A DNA stretch of 64,000 nucleotides, taken from Pseudomonas sp. LP_7_YM. GTDB lineage: Bacteria > Pseudomonadota > Gammaproteobacteria > Pseudomonadales > Pseudomonadaceae. The stretch covers positions 62,001 through 126,000 of the forward strand of contig NZ_SOCT01000005.1 of NCBI RefSeq assembly GCF_004364435.1, in the 5' to 3' direction. The notes beneath the pieces were generated by a model that did not search any database, was not told where the DNA came from, and saw only the letters and a program-made list of their open reading frames with translations. The position numbers were made by a program, and so were the translations under genes. Shown in pieces: positions 37,365 to 45,164 of the stretch (positions are counted from its first letter, which is position 1; the number at the start of each line of letters is the position of its first letter).

Positions 37365-39440
37365 TCACACTTGCCCGTACTGTTGGCCATGGCGTAACCA
37401 GCGTTCCAACAGTGGGCTGACGTGTGTGGGCCAGCGTTCGAGCAACGCCTGAGCAGCATCTCTGACTGCAGGCAGCAGGTCCGCGTCGCGCATCAGGTCG
37501 GCGACCTTGAATTGCAGAAGACCCGTTTGGCGTGTGCCGAGCATTTCACCCGGGCCGCGAAGCTCCAGGTCTTTTTCAGCGATCACGAAACCGTCGTTGG
37601 TCTCGCGCATGATCCCCAAACGCTGCCTGCCGATCTGCGATAAGGGTGGATGATAGAGCAGCACGCAATGACTCGCTGCACTGCCGCGTCCCACCCGTCC
37701 ACGCAACTGGTGGAGCTGCGCCAGGCCCAGTCGTTCGGGATTCTCGATGATCATCAGGCTGGCATTGGGCACGTCTACGCCAACCTCAATCACCGTCGTG
37801 GCGACCAACAGCTGCAGGTTACCTTGTTTGAACTCGGCCATGACGGCTGCTTTTTCGACGGGCTTCATGCGACCGTGAATCAACCCGACCTTGAGTTCAC
37901 CCAAGGCGCTGGTCAGCTCCTCGAACGTCGTCTCGGCCGCTTGGCACGTCAGCTCTTCGGATTCTTCGATCAGCGTGCACACCCAATACGCCTGACGACC
38001 CTCGGCGCAGGCATTACGGACGCGCTCGACCACCTCGATGCGACGGCTGTCGACGACCAGAACCGTGTTGACCGGCGTCCGGCCTGGAGGCAGCTCATCG
38101 AGAATCGAAGTGTCGAGGTCGGCGTAGGCACTCATCGCCAGCGTTCGCGGGATGGGCGTAGCGGTCATGATCAACTGATGCGGACACATCAGGCCACCGA
38201 CGCCTTTCTTGCGCAGAGCCAGACGTTGCTGAACGCCGAAACGGTGCTGCTCGTCGATGATCACCAGGGCAAGGTTGTTGAACTGCACTTCGTCCTGAAA
38301 CAGCGCGTGAGTGCCCACGACCATCGGCGCACCGTTGGCGATCTGCCCCAGCGACGCGGCGCGGGCTTTGCCTTTGAGCTTGCCCGCCAGCCATGCGGTT
38401 TCGATACCCAACGGCTCCAGCCAGCGGGTGAAGTTGATGAAATGCTGCTCGGCGAGAATCTCCGTTGGCGCCATCAGCGCGACCTGATAGCCCGCTTCCA
38501 GTGCCTGCAAGGCTGCGAGCGCTGCGACAACGGTCTTGCCCGCGCCGACGTCGCCTTGAATCAGCCGCAACATAGGCTCCTGCTGGCTGAGGTCATAGGC
38601 GATTTCCTTGCCCACCCGTTGCTGCGCGCCTGTGGGTGGAAAACCCAGGTTGGCCAGAAACTGTTTCGGCAGGCGCTTGGCCAATGGCAATGCAGGGGCA
38701 CGCTGGGAACGCAGGCTTTCGCGCAGGCGCTGCTGGGACAACTGGTGCGTTAGCAGTTCCTCGAACGCCAGCCGGTGCTGAGCCCAGTGATGACCGAGGG
38801 CCAGTTCTTCGACGTCTGCGTCGGCGGGCGGGTTATGCAGGTAGTGAATGGCTTCAGCCAGCGGCGCCAGTTGATAGTCTCGCGCCAGTTCTTCGGGCAG
38901 CCAGTCGGGCAGACTTCTGGGGCCGAGCATGCCCAGGCTTTGCTGACACAACTGACGCAGGCGCTGTTGTGTCAAGCCTTCGGTTGTCGGGTAGATCGGC
39001 GTCAGCGTCTGTTCTACTGCAACATGTTCTTCGCCGGTAATGGCGCGGTATTCAGGGTGATAGATTTCAAGCCCCGAGGCGCCGGGCCGGGCTTCACCGT
39101 AACAACGCACGTGGGTGCCACGTTTGAGGCTGTCCTTTTGCGCATTACTGAAGTGATAGAAGCGCAGGCTCAACACGCCGCTGCCGTCGCCCAGCCGCAC
39201 CAACAGGCTGCGGCGCTTGCCCATCACCACATCTGCGCCGCTGACCACGCCTTCGATCACTGCATCCTGCCCGGGCCGCAGGGCGCCAATGGGTACAACG
39301 CGGGTACGATCCTGATAGCGCAGGGGCAGGTGAAACAGTACGTCCTGAATATTCTCCAGGCCAACCTTCGCCAGCTTTTCAGCCATGGCCTGGCCGACGC
39401 CCTTGAGCGCCGTGACCGCCACGTGGGACAGCTCAGTCAT
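37365..39440 (-). CDS. recG: ATP-dependent DNA helicase RecG
   Basis: Branch-migration helicase for stalled replication forks and Holliday junctions. The 691-residue protein has an N-terminal wedge/OB domain (LKGVGQAMAEKLAKVGLENIQDVLFHLPLRYQDR in parts), Walker A GDVGAGKT, Walker B-type DEQHRFG, and C-terminal helicase motifs to QLRGRVGRG. It lies 8 bp downstream of oxyR on the same strand, the usual pseudomonad arrangement. Confidence 0.96.
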   Translation of the reverse strand: MTELSHVAVTALKGVGQAMAEKLAKVGLENIQDVLFHLPLRYQDRTRVVPIGALRPGQDAVIEGVVSGADVVMGKRRSLLVRLGDGSGVLSLRFYHFSNAQKDSLKRGTHVRCYGEARPGASGLEIYHPEYRAITGEEHVAVEQTLTPIYPTTEGLTQQRLRQLCQQSLGMLGPRSLPDWLPEELARDYQLAPLAEAIHYLHNPPADADVEELALGHHWAQHRLAFEELLTHQLSQQRLRESLRSQRAPALPLAKRLPKQFLANLGFPPTGAQQRVGKEIAYDLSQQEPMLRLIQGDVGAGKTVVAALAALQALEAGYQVALMAPTEILAEQHFINFTRWLEPLGIETAWLAGKLKGKARAASLGQIANGAPMVVGTHALFQDEVQFNNLALVIIDEQHRFGVQQRLALRKKGVGGLMCPHQLIMTATPIPRTLAMSAYADLDTSILDELPPGRTPVNTVLVVDSRRIEVVERVRNACAEGRQAYWVCTLIEESEELTCQAAETTFEELTSALGELKVGLIHGRMKPVEKAAVMAEFKQGNLQLLVATTVIEVGVDVPNASLMIIENPERLGLAQLHQLRGRVGRGSAASHCVLLYHPPLSQIGRQRLGIMRETNDGFVIAEKDLELRGPGEMLGTRQTGLLQFKVADLMRDADLLPAVRDAAQALLERWPTHVSPLLERWLRHGQQYGQV

Positions 39441-39448
39441 ACCGCCAC

Positions 39449-40378
39449 TTAACTCGCTGGTGCCTGGGCTTTAGGGCGAGCGACGGAGCACAGACGGATA
39501 GAGTCAGCGAGGATCTCGATGGCTTTTGGTCGCGGGAAGCTCGCTCGCCAGGCGATGGCCACCGTGCGGAAAGGTACAGGCGCCGACAGCGGACGGACCT
39601 CAATCACGCCGGGGGCGTAATGATGGCTGTCCACTGCAGACATCGGCAGGATCGAAACCCCAAGACCCGACGCGACCATGTGTCGAATGGTTTCCAGCGA
39701 GCTGGATTCGACGGTGGTGTGCCTGGCGCTGTCACCGCCCTTGACCAGCGTCGGACAAGCCTCAAGCACCTGATCGCGGAAACAGTGACCTTCACCCAGC
39801 AGCAGCAGACTCTTGTCGTTCAGTGCCGAGGCATCGATGGTGCTTTTCTGCGTCCAGGGATGATCAGCCGGCATCAGCACGTAGAAGGGCTCGTCGTACA
39901 GTGACAGGGTCAGTACGTCGGCTTCGTTGAACGGCAGGGCGATGATGATCGCGTCGAGTTCACCGTTGCGCAGCTTGTCACGCAGCACGTGGGTGAAATT
40001 CTCTTCGATGTACAACGGCATTTGCGGGGCGACCCGATGCAGTTGCGGGATCAGATGCGGGAACAGGTAAGGACCGACGGTGTAAATCGCGCCAACCTTC
40101 AGCGGTGCCGTCAGTTGGTTCTTGCCCGTCTGGGCGAGTTCACGAATCCCTTGAGCTTGCTCGAGCACCTTCTGTGCCTGAGCCACGATGCCCTCGCCAA
40201 CTGGCGTAAGACGGACCGCACTCTTGCTGCGCTCGAAAATCAGCACGCCGAGTTCATCTTCCAGCTTCTTCACGCCCACCGACAACGTCGGCTGGCTGAC
40301 ATGACAGCGCTCGGCGGCGTGGCCGAAATGCTGTTCTTGGGCGAGGGTAACGATATAGCGCAATTCTGTGAGGGTCAT
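39449..40378 (-). CDS. oxyR: Hydrogen peroxide-responsive LysR regulator
   Basis: Redox-sensing transcription activator. The 309-residue protein has an N-terminal HTH (HFGHAAERCHVSQPTLSVGVKKLE) and the diagnostic peroxide-sensing pair Cys199 (GEGHCF) and Cys208 (LEAC) at the same numbering as E. coli OxyR. Both cysteines being present means it should form the regulatory disulfide. It is upstream of recG. Confidence 0.95.
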   Translation of the reverse strand: MTLTELRYIVTLAQEQHFGHAAERCHVSQPTLSVGVKKLEDELGVLIFERSKSAVRLTPVGEGIVAQAQKVLEQAQGIRELAQTGKNQLTAPLKVGAIYTVGPYLFPHLIPQLHRVAPQMPLYIEENFTHVLRDKLRNGELDAIIIALPFNEADVLTLSLYDEPFYVLMPADHPWTQKSTIDASALNDKSLLLLGEGHCFRDQVLEACPTLVKGGDSARHTTVESSSLETIRHMVASGLGVSILPMSAVDSHHYAPGVIEVRPLSAPVPFRTVAIAWRASFPRPKAIEILADSIRLCSVARPKAQAPAS

Positions 40379-40469
40379 AGCGTGCGTCCATGAAGTTGCG
40401 GCCCCAGCATAGCGGGTGCAATCGATAGACGCACGTTATCAGGCCCTCTGTCTTTACAAAATCGTCATT

Positions 40470-41213
40470 TCAGCGTTTATCCAGCGAATAAACGAAAGGT
40501 GCGACGACTTCCAGGGTGCCATTGGTAAGCAATTCTGCCGGTGGCTTGGGCAATGGCTGGGCACGACGAATCATTTCCAGCGTGGCCCGATCCAGCGCCG
40601 CACTGCCAGAGCCGCCCGCGATTTCGTAAGACAGTACCCGGCCCTCACCATCGACCACGAAGCGCAGACGGTTGATGCCTTGCATACCGCGACGCCGGGC
40701 GTCTTCCGGATAGCGCTTGAACTTGCTCAAGTGACGCAACAGGTCGCCCTGCCAACTTGGCAACGCAGTGCTCGGTGGTGCTGGCGGAGCCTGCTCAGGC
40801 GCGGCCGATTTTTCTGGCTTGGCGTTTGACGGCGGAGTGTCTACCGGCTTTTCATCGGCAGTTTTCTCTTCCTTCGGCGGCTCGACCTTCTTCACCGGTT
40901 TGGGCGGCTGTGGCTTGGGTTTGCGCTTGACCGGTTTTGGAATGGCGATTTCCGGTTTCGGCGCCTCAGCGATAGGCGGAATCGGCAGTTGCTCTTCCGG
41001 CGCAGGGGGCTGCGGCGGTTGAACCACTTTGGGCGGTGGCGGCGGAGCGGGTTCGGGAGCGGGCGCCAGCTCGATCATCATCGCCGCCGGGGGCAACTCG
41101 ATGGCCTGCGAGGCGGGCCAGCGCAGTGCGACGATAATCGCAACGGCGTGTATCGCCAGCACCAACAACAGACTACCGCTATAGCGCGTCAGTTTTTGGC
41201 GCGTATTGATCAT
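40470..41213 (-). CDS. tonB: Energy transducer TonB
   Basis: Couples the proton-motive force to outer-membrane TonB-dependent receptors. The 247-residue protein has an inner-membrane anchor at about 12-32, a long Pro/Lys/Glu-rich periplasm-spanning arm (about 45-140), and a TonB C-terminal domain with YPEDARRRGMQGINRLRFVVDGEG. It overlaps the exbD stop by four bases, as expected for the exbB-exbD-tonB operon. Confidence 0.93.
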   Translation of the reverse strand: MINTRQKLTRYSGSLLLVLAIHAVAIIVALRWPASQAIELPPAAMMIELAPAPEPAPPPPPKVVQPPQPPAPEEQLPIPPIAEAPKPEIAIPKPVKRKPKPQPPKPVKKVEPPKEEKTADEKPVDTPPSNAKPEKSAAPEQAPPAPPSTALPSWQGDLLRHLSKFKRYPEDARRRGMQGINRLRFVVDGEGRVLSYEIAGGSGSAALDRATLEMIRRAQPLPKPPAELLTNGTLEVVAPFVYSLDKR

Positions 41214-41635
41214 TTCTTACCAACCGTCTCAAGACCCACCAGACCGACTTTCAGGTAACCGGCGCCACGCAGGAGGTTCATGACCTCCATCAAGTCGCCG
41301 TAGTTCACACCCTTGTCGGCCTGAAAGAAAATGGTCGTGTCTTTCTTGCCCTTGGTCTTGGCGTCCAGCACCTGACCGATCTGCCCGCGAGCGACCTTTT
41401 CATCGCCCAGGTACAGGCTCTGGTCGGCCTTGACGCTCAGGAACACAGGCTTCTCGGGTCGCGGCGCCGGTTTCGCCGTAGAGGCGGGCAGGTCCACCTT
41501 GATATCTACCGTGGCCAAGGGCGCCGCCACCATGAAGATGATCAGCAGCACCAACATGACATCAATAAACGGTGTCACATTGATTTCGTGGTTCTCGGCG
41601 AGGTCGTCGCCACCTTCGTTTAGATGCAGGCCCAT
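41210..41635 (-). CDS. exbD: Biopolymer transport protein ExbD
   Basis: Part of the proton channel that energises TonB. The 141-residue protein has one N-terminal helix (FIDVMLVLLIIFMVAAPL) with the functionally required Asp in NVTPFIDVML, then a periplasmic domain. It starts 3 bp after the exbB stop and overlaps tonB. Confidence 0.95.
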   Translation of the reverse strand: MGLHLNEGGDDLAENHEINVTPFIDVMLVLLIIFMVAAPLATVDIKVDLPASTAKPAPRPEKPVFLSVKADQSLYLGDEKVARGQIGQVLDAKTKGKKDTTIFFQADKGVNYGDLMEVMNLLRGAGYLKVGLVGLETVGKK

Positions 41636-41638
41636 GGT

Positions 41639-42607
41639 TTACCCCATTTTTACCCTGTGCGGCGGTTGAGCGCGGTCGGCGACGGGCTGGTGATCCAGAT
41701 CGCGACTGACCAGCAACAGAACCTGAGCCGATGCGTCCGAGACTTGCGCCTTGTAACCGGCAATGGAGCGGGCGAACACGTTGTAAATGACCACCGCCGG
41801 GATTGCGGCGACCAGACCCAAAGCGGTTGCCAGCAAGGCTTCGGCAATGCCGGGAGCGACGACGGCAAGGTTGGTGGTCTGTGTCTTGGCGATGCCGATG
41901 AAGCTGTTCATGATGCCCCACACGGTGCCGAACAGCCCGACGAAGGGCGCCGTGGAACCGATGGTGGCAAGTACGCCGGTGCCCATGCTCATGTTGCGGC
42001 CACAGGCGGCGACAAGGCGCTCCAGGCGGAAGCTGACACGTTCCTTGATGCCTTCACGTTCGCGGCTGTTGACCGAAAGGTGCATTTCTTCCAGGGCGTC
42101 GTGAACCAGCAGATTCGCTAAAGTGCCAGGCTTCTTGGCAGTGGCGCTGGCTTCGTCCAGAGTACGGGCGCGCTTGAGGGCTGCGATTTCGCCCTTGAGG
42201 CGGCGCTTGGCACCCAGCAGCTCGAAGCCTTTGGCGATCCAGATGGTCCAGGTCATGATCGAGGCGATGGCCAGACCGATCATCACGGCCTTGACGACAA
42301 TATCGGCGTTCTTGTACATGCCCCAGGGCGATAGATCGTGGGACATGCCCAGACTGTTATCTTCAGCGGCAGCTTCCATTGACTCGGCCGGCACCGCAGG
42401 GTCCTGAACGGCAGGCGCTGGCGTGTTGTCCACTGGCGTAGCGACAGGAGCGGCCGACTGGACTGCAGGCGTCGGTGAGGGAGCATTGGAGTCTGCGAAG
42501 GCGACAGGTGCCAGCATCAGGCTGAAAAGCATCGCTGCGATAGCGCGCCCTGCGCGTGGCAGGCCTGAAAACGAGATTGACGAAGCGGGGGATGGAGTAG
42601 GAGTCAT
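41639..42607 (-). CDS. exbB: Biopolymer transport protein ExbB
   Basis: The MotA/TolQ-type proton-channel subunit. From ATG 42607 it has 322 residues: an N-terminal signal-like hydrophobic segment and a Pro/Ala-rich stretch, as in pseudomonad long-form ExbB, then three membrane helices (MIGLAIASIMTWTIWIAKG, LATIGSTAPFVGLFGTVWGIM and ALGLVAAIPAVVIYNVFAR). The longer frame to 42763 reads into the promoter region and is not used. An iron-regulated promoter is likely. Confidence 0.93.
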   Translation of the reverse strand: MTPTPSPASSISFSGLPRAGRAIAAMLFSLMLAPVAFADSNAPSPTPAVQSAAPVATPVDNTPAPAVQDPAVPAESMEAAAEDNSLGMSHDLSPWGMYKNADIVVKAVMIGLAIASIMTWTIWIAKGFELLGAKRRLKGEIAALKRARTLDEASATAKKPGTLANLLVHDALEEMHLSVNSREREGIKERVSFRLERLVAACGRNMSMGTGVLATIGSTAPFVGLFGTVWGIMNSFIGIAKTQTTNLAVVAPGIAEALLATALGLVAAIPAVVIYNVFARSIAGYKAQVSDASAQVLLLVSRDLDHQPVADRAQPPHRVKMG

Positions 42608-42699
42608 GCTGGCCCGACCTGATATGAAAAAGGTGTTTCGTTCTGAATGCGTCACGCTGGCGCAAGGCGAGCGGAGGAGAACAAAGGGCCGACAGTATT

Positions 42700-42718
42700 G
42701 CAAGTAATTCTTGTTAAC
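42700..42718 (-). promoter_or_regulatory. Possible Fur box upstream of exbB
   Basis: Read on the minus strand, GTTAACAAGAATTACTTGC matches the 19-bp Fur consensus at 11 positions by my count. The location about 90 bp before exbB suits iron regulation of a TonB system. The match is weak. Confidence 0.35.
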
Positions 42719-42819
42719 AAAAGTAATAGAGTATCTTTTTTTAAAGAAAATGCGCTCCGGCAACCGCCTCGGAGGCCCGTTTCATTGGTTCAAACCTACT
42801 TTTGATGTGGAGATTGGTC

Positions 42820-43680
42820 ATGGCAGCGCCTTCGATTTTGATTGCTGGATGTGGCGACATCGGAGGGCGCCTGGCGTCCCGATTGTTGTCCGAGGGATGG
42901 ACTGTACATGGCTTGCGCAGAAACCCGGCGAAGTTGCCTGCAGGAGTAAGAGGAGTCAATGGCGACCTGTTCGATGCGCGCATCCCCGGACAATGGCCTG
43001 AAGGCCGCATCGATTATCTGGTGTATTGCGCGACGCCCAGCGAGCGGGATGAGGCTGGCTATCGCGCCGCTTATGTCCAGGGGCTGCGGCATGTTCTGGG
43101 CTGGGTCGAGCGCAGTGGGCAGAAACCACGGCGGTTCCTGTTCGTTTCCAGCAGCAGTGTGTACGGCCAGCAGCACGGCGAGTGGGTCGACGAAGCTTCT
43201 CCGGCCGAGGCTACGGGCTTTTCCGGGCAAGTGATGCGCGAGGCCGAACAGGTTGCGCTCGGCAGTGGAGTGCCCGCAAGTGTTGTCAGGCTTACCGGCA
43301 TCTATGGCCCGGGGCGCAGCGATTTGATGAATCGTGTTCGTCAAGGTTACAGCGTAGCGGTAGACCCGCCGGTATATGGCAACCGGATCCATGCCGATGA
43401 CGCGGCCGGGCTGCTGGCGTTTCTGTTACAGGCTGACGCGCGGGGTGTCGCGCTGGATGACGTCTATATCGGTGTCGATGACGCGCCAGCTCCGTTGGCC
43501 GAAGTAGTGGACTGGATGCGTGAACGGCTGGGCGTGACGCAATGGTCGGAAGAACACAGTGTTCGGCGCGCAGGGAGCAAGCGTTGCAGTAACGCCCGTG
43601 CCAGGGCACAGGGCTGGGTTCCGCGTTATGCCAGTTATAAAGAGGGGTATGAGGCGATGTTGGCGGGAAGCCCGGATTGA
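42820..43680 (+). CDS. NAD-dependent epimerase/dehydratase-like SDR protein (YeeZ-like)
   Basis: A 286-residue extended short-chain dehydrogenase. It has an N-terminal NAD-binding motif GCGDIGGRLA, YCATPSERDEAGYR, the Ser in FVSSSSVYG, and RLTGIYGPGR near the active site. The usual YxxxK is not plain, as in other YeeZ-type proteins. ATG 42820 follows TGGAGA at good spacing. It is divergent from exbB. The substrate is unknown. Confidence 0.82.
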   Translation: MAAPSILIAGCGDIGGRLASRLLSEGWTVHGLRRNPAKLPAGVRGVNGDLFDARIPGQWPEGRIDYLVYCATPSERDEAGYRAAYVQGLRHVLGWVERSGQKPRRFLFVSSSSVYGQQHGEWVDEASPAEATGFSGQVMREAEQVALGSGVPASVVRLTGIYGPGRSDLMNRVRQGYSVAVDPPVYGNRIHADDAAGLLAFLLQADARGVALDDVYIGVDDAPAPLAEVVDWMRERLGVTQWSEEHSVRRAGSKRCSNARARAQGWVPRYASYKEGYEAMLAGSPD

Positions 43681-43755
43681 TTCTTGAGCCCTGACCTATG
43701 GGACGCCGTCCTCCCCCGGGCAAGATGCTGTGCTTTCCCTGATCAACCACGACCG

Positions 43756-43851
43756 CCTGTGGGAGCGAATTTATTCGCGAGAAGCCCATTCAGTCGACAC
43801 ATCTGTATTGCCCGATCTGTTTTTCTGGGAATAAATTCGCTCCCATAGGGG
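43756..43851. repeat. REPIN: two inverted REP copies
   Basis: A forward copy (GTGGGAGCGAATTTATTCGC at 43759 onward) and its inverted mate (GGAATAAATTCGCTCCCATA near 43827) are separated by about 40 bp. This is the best-conserved REPIN in the window. It lies between the convergent epimerase and lipoprotein genes. Confidence 0.85.
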
Positions 43852-43931
43852 CTTTGCGCCCCACTTGAATCAGAGCGTTAGCCGAATCTGATGAGAGTGG
43901 GGCAACTCATGCAGGGGGAGGGGTATGCAGG

Positions 43932-44675
43932 TCAGTTCTTCTCCAGCACCCAGTGCCGTTCTCCTGGGCGAAGGTCTGGCATTTCGGTGGCTTGGGCGTT
44001 ATTCACAGCCTGGAAAATTTCCAGCTGCTTGCCTTGCCGTACGAAGACCCACGGGTTACCGCGCTCATTCTTTTCCAGCCACATGCTGTCGTATTCGCCG
44101 CTCATGGCCGCGCAATCGCCAGCCAGACACAGCGCATATCGATCATTGCCCGGCAGGCCGGTTACGCTGCCATCCGCTTCGAATTCGACGACGCTACCCT
44201 GACCTTCGCCATTGACGATGGTCCATTTTCCGCCGAGATACGCGCTATAGAGCGCACGCTCAAAGCTGGTGCCCGGTGGGGCGCCGGCCGGTGCCGCTTC
44301 TTTCGGAGCACGGAAATGCTGCTCGGGACCCGTGTCGCTTGCACTTTGCACCAGTTCGGCGCCCTTCAACCCGAGAGCATCCGAAGCGCTGCCATAGACA
44401 TTCACTTTCCACGTGCCATCCGGGTCCTTGGCAATCTTGCCCTCGGTCAGCTCAAAACCGTTATAGGACGTCGCCTGGCCAGCTGTTGTGTTGATGTTCC
44501 ACTCCAGGGTCGGGCCGTTGGCGAGCAGCGACTGGCGCAGATTGCCACCTGCAGCTGCGGCATCAATGGCGGCCTGGTTGATCCAGACCCCTTCCGGGGC
44601 TTTATTGGAACGGCTGGCGCAACCGCTCAATAGCGCGGCCAGCAGCGAGAGGGCGAACGCAACGCGCATGGGCAT
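43932..44675 (-). CDS. Lipoprotein of unknown function
   Basis: A 247-residue protein with a lipobox signal: LSLLAALLSGC, Cys about 19, so probably anchored in the outer or inner membrane. The rest is soluble with no motif I recognise (EGVWINQAAIDAAAAGGNLRQ at the mature N-terminus and a paired CLAGDC that may form a disulfide). Two Met codons (MPM) open the frame, and the second may be the start. AAGGAAGGA lies upstream. It precedes ridA-spoT on the same strand but seems a separate unit. Confidence 0.8.
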   Translation of the reverse strand: MPMRVAFALSLLAALLSGCASRSNKAPEGVWINQAAIDAAAAGGNLRQSLLANGPTLEWNINTTAGQATSYNGFELTEGKIAKDPDGTWKVNVYGSASDALGLKGAELVQSASDTGPEQHFRAPKEAAPAGAPPGTSFERALYSAYLGGKWTIVNGEGQGSVVEFEADGSVTGLPGNDRYALCLAGDCAAMSGEYDSMWLEKNERGNPWVFVRQGKQLEIFQAVNNAQATEMPDLRPGERHWVLEKN

Positions 44676-44731
44676 AGCGGGGTCCTTCCTTTGCTCTGAG
44701 GAGCGGAGCGTTGATACGCTCCGCGAGGGTT

Positions 44732-45112
44732 TTACTCGATGACCAGTACAGCGTCCATTTCGACTTGGGCGCCACGCGGCAGTGCGGCCACGCCGATTGC
44801 GGCGCGGGCCGGGTAAGGCTGTTCGAAGTATTTGCCCATGATCTCGTTGACCTTGGCAAAGTGGCTGAGATCGGTCAGGAAAATGTTCAGTTTGACGATG
44901 TCCTTGAACGAACCGCCTGCGGCTTCTGCCACGGCTTTGAGGTTCTCGAAGACCTGGGTGGTCTGGGCTTCGAAGCCTTCGACCAGTTCCATGGTTTTCG
45001 GGTCCAGAGGAATCTGGCCGGACATGTAGACGGTATTGCCAGCTTTGATCGCCTGAGAATACGTGCCGATGGCGGCAGGGGCCTTGTCGCTGGAGATAAC
45101 GGTCTTGCTCAT
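44732..45112 (-). CDS. ridA: RidA-family enamine/imine deaminase
   Basis: Hydrolyses reactive enamine/imine intermediates such as 2-aminoacrylate. The 126-residue protein has the family pattern [23 protein letters not shown] and [17 protein letters not shown], with the conserved Arg. AGGAG precedes the ATG. It follows spoT on the same strand, separated by a 51-bp gap filled mostly with a heptamer tandem repeat. Confidence 0.93.
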   Translation of the reverse strand: MSKTVISSDKAPAAIGTYSQAIKAGNTVYMSGQIPLDPKTMELVEGFEAQTTQVFENLKAVAEAAGGSFKDIVKLNIFLTDLSHFAKVNEIMGKYFEQPYPARAAIGVAALPRGAQVEMDAVLVIE

Positions 45113-45123
45113 GAAAAACTCCT

Positions 45124-45164
45124 GTTGGCGGTTGGCGGTTGGCGGTTGGCGGTTGGCGGTTGGC
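45124..45164. repeat. Heptamer tandem repeat between spoT and ridA
   Basis: Five perfect copies of GTTGGCG (45124-45158) plus a sixth partial unit GTTGGC, immediately abutting the spoT stop codon. On the transcript strand the unit is CGCCAAC. This is a candidate variable-number repeat. Confidence 0.9.
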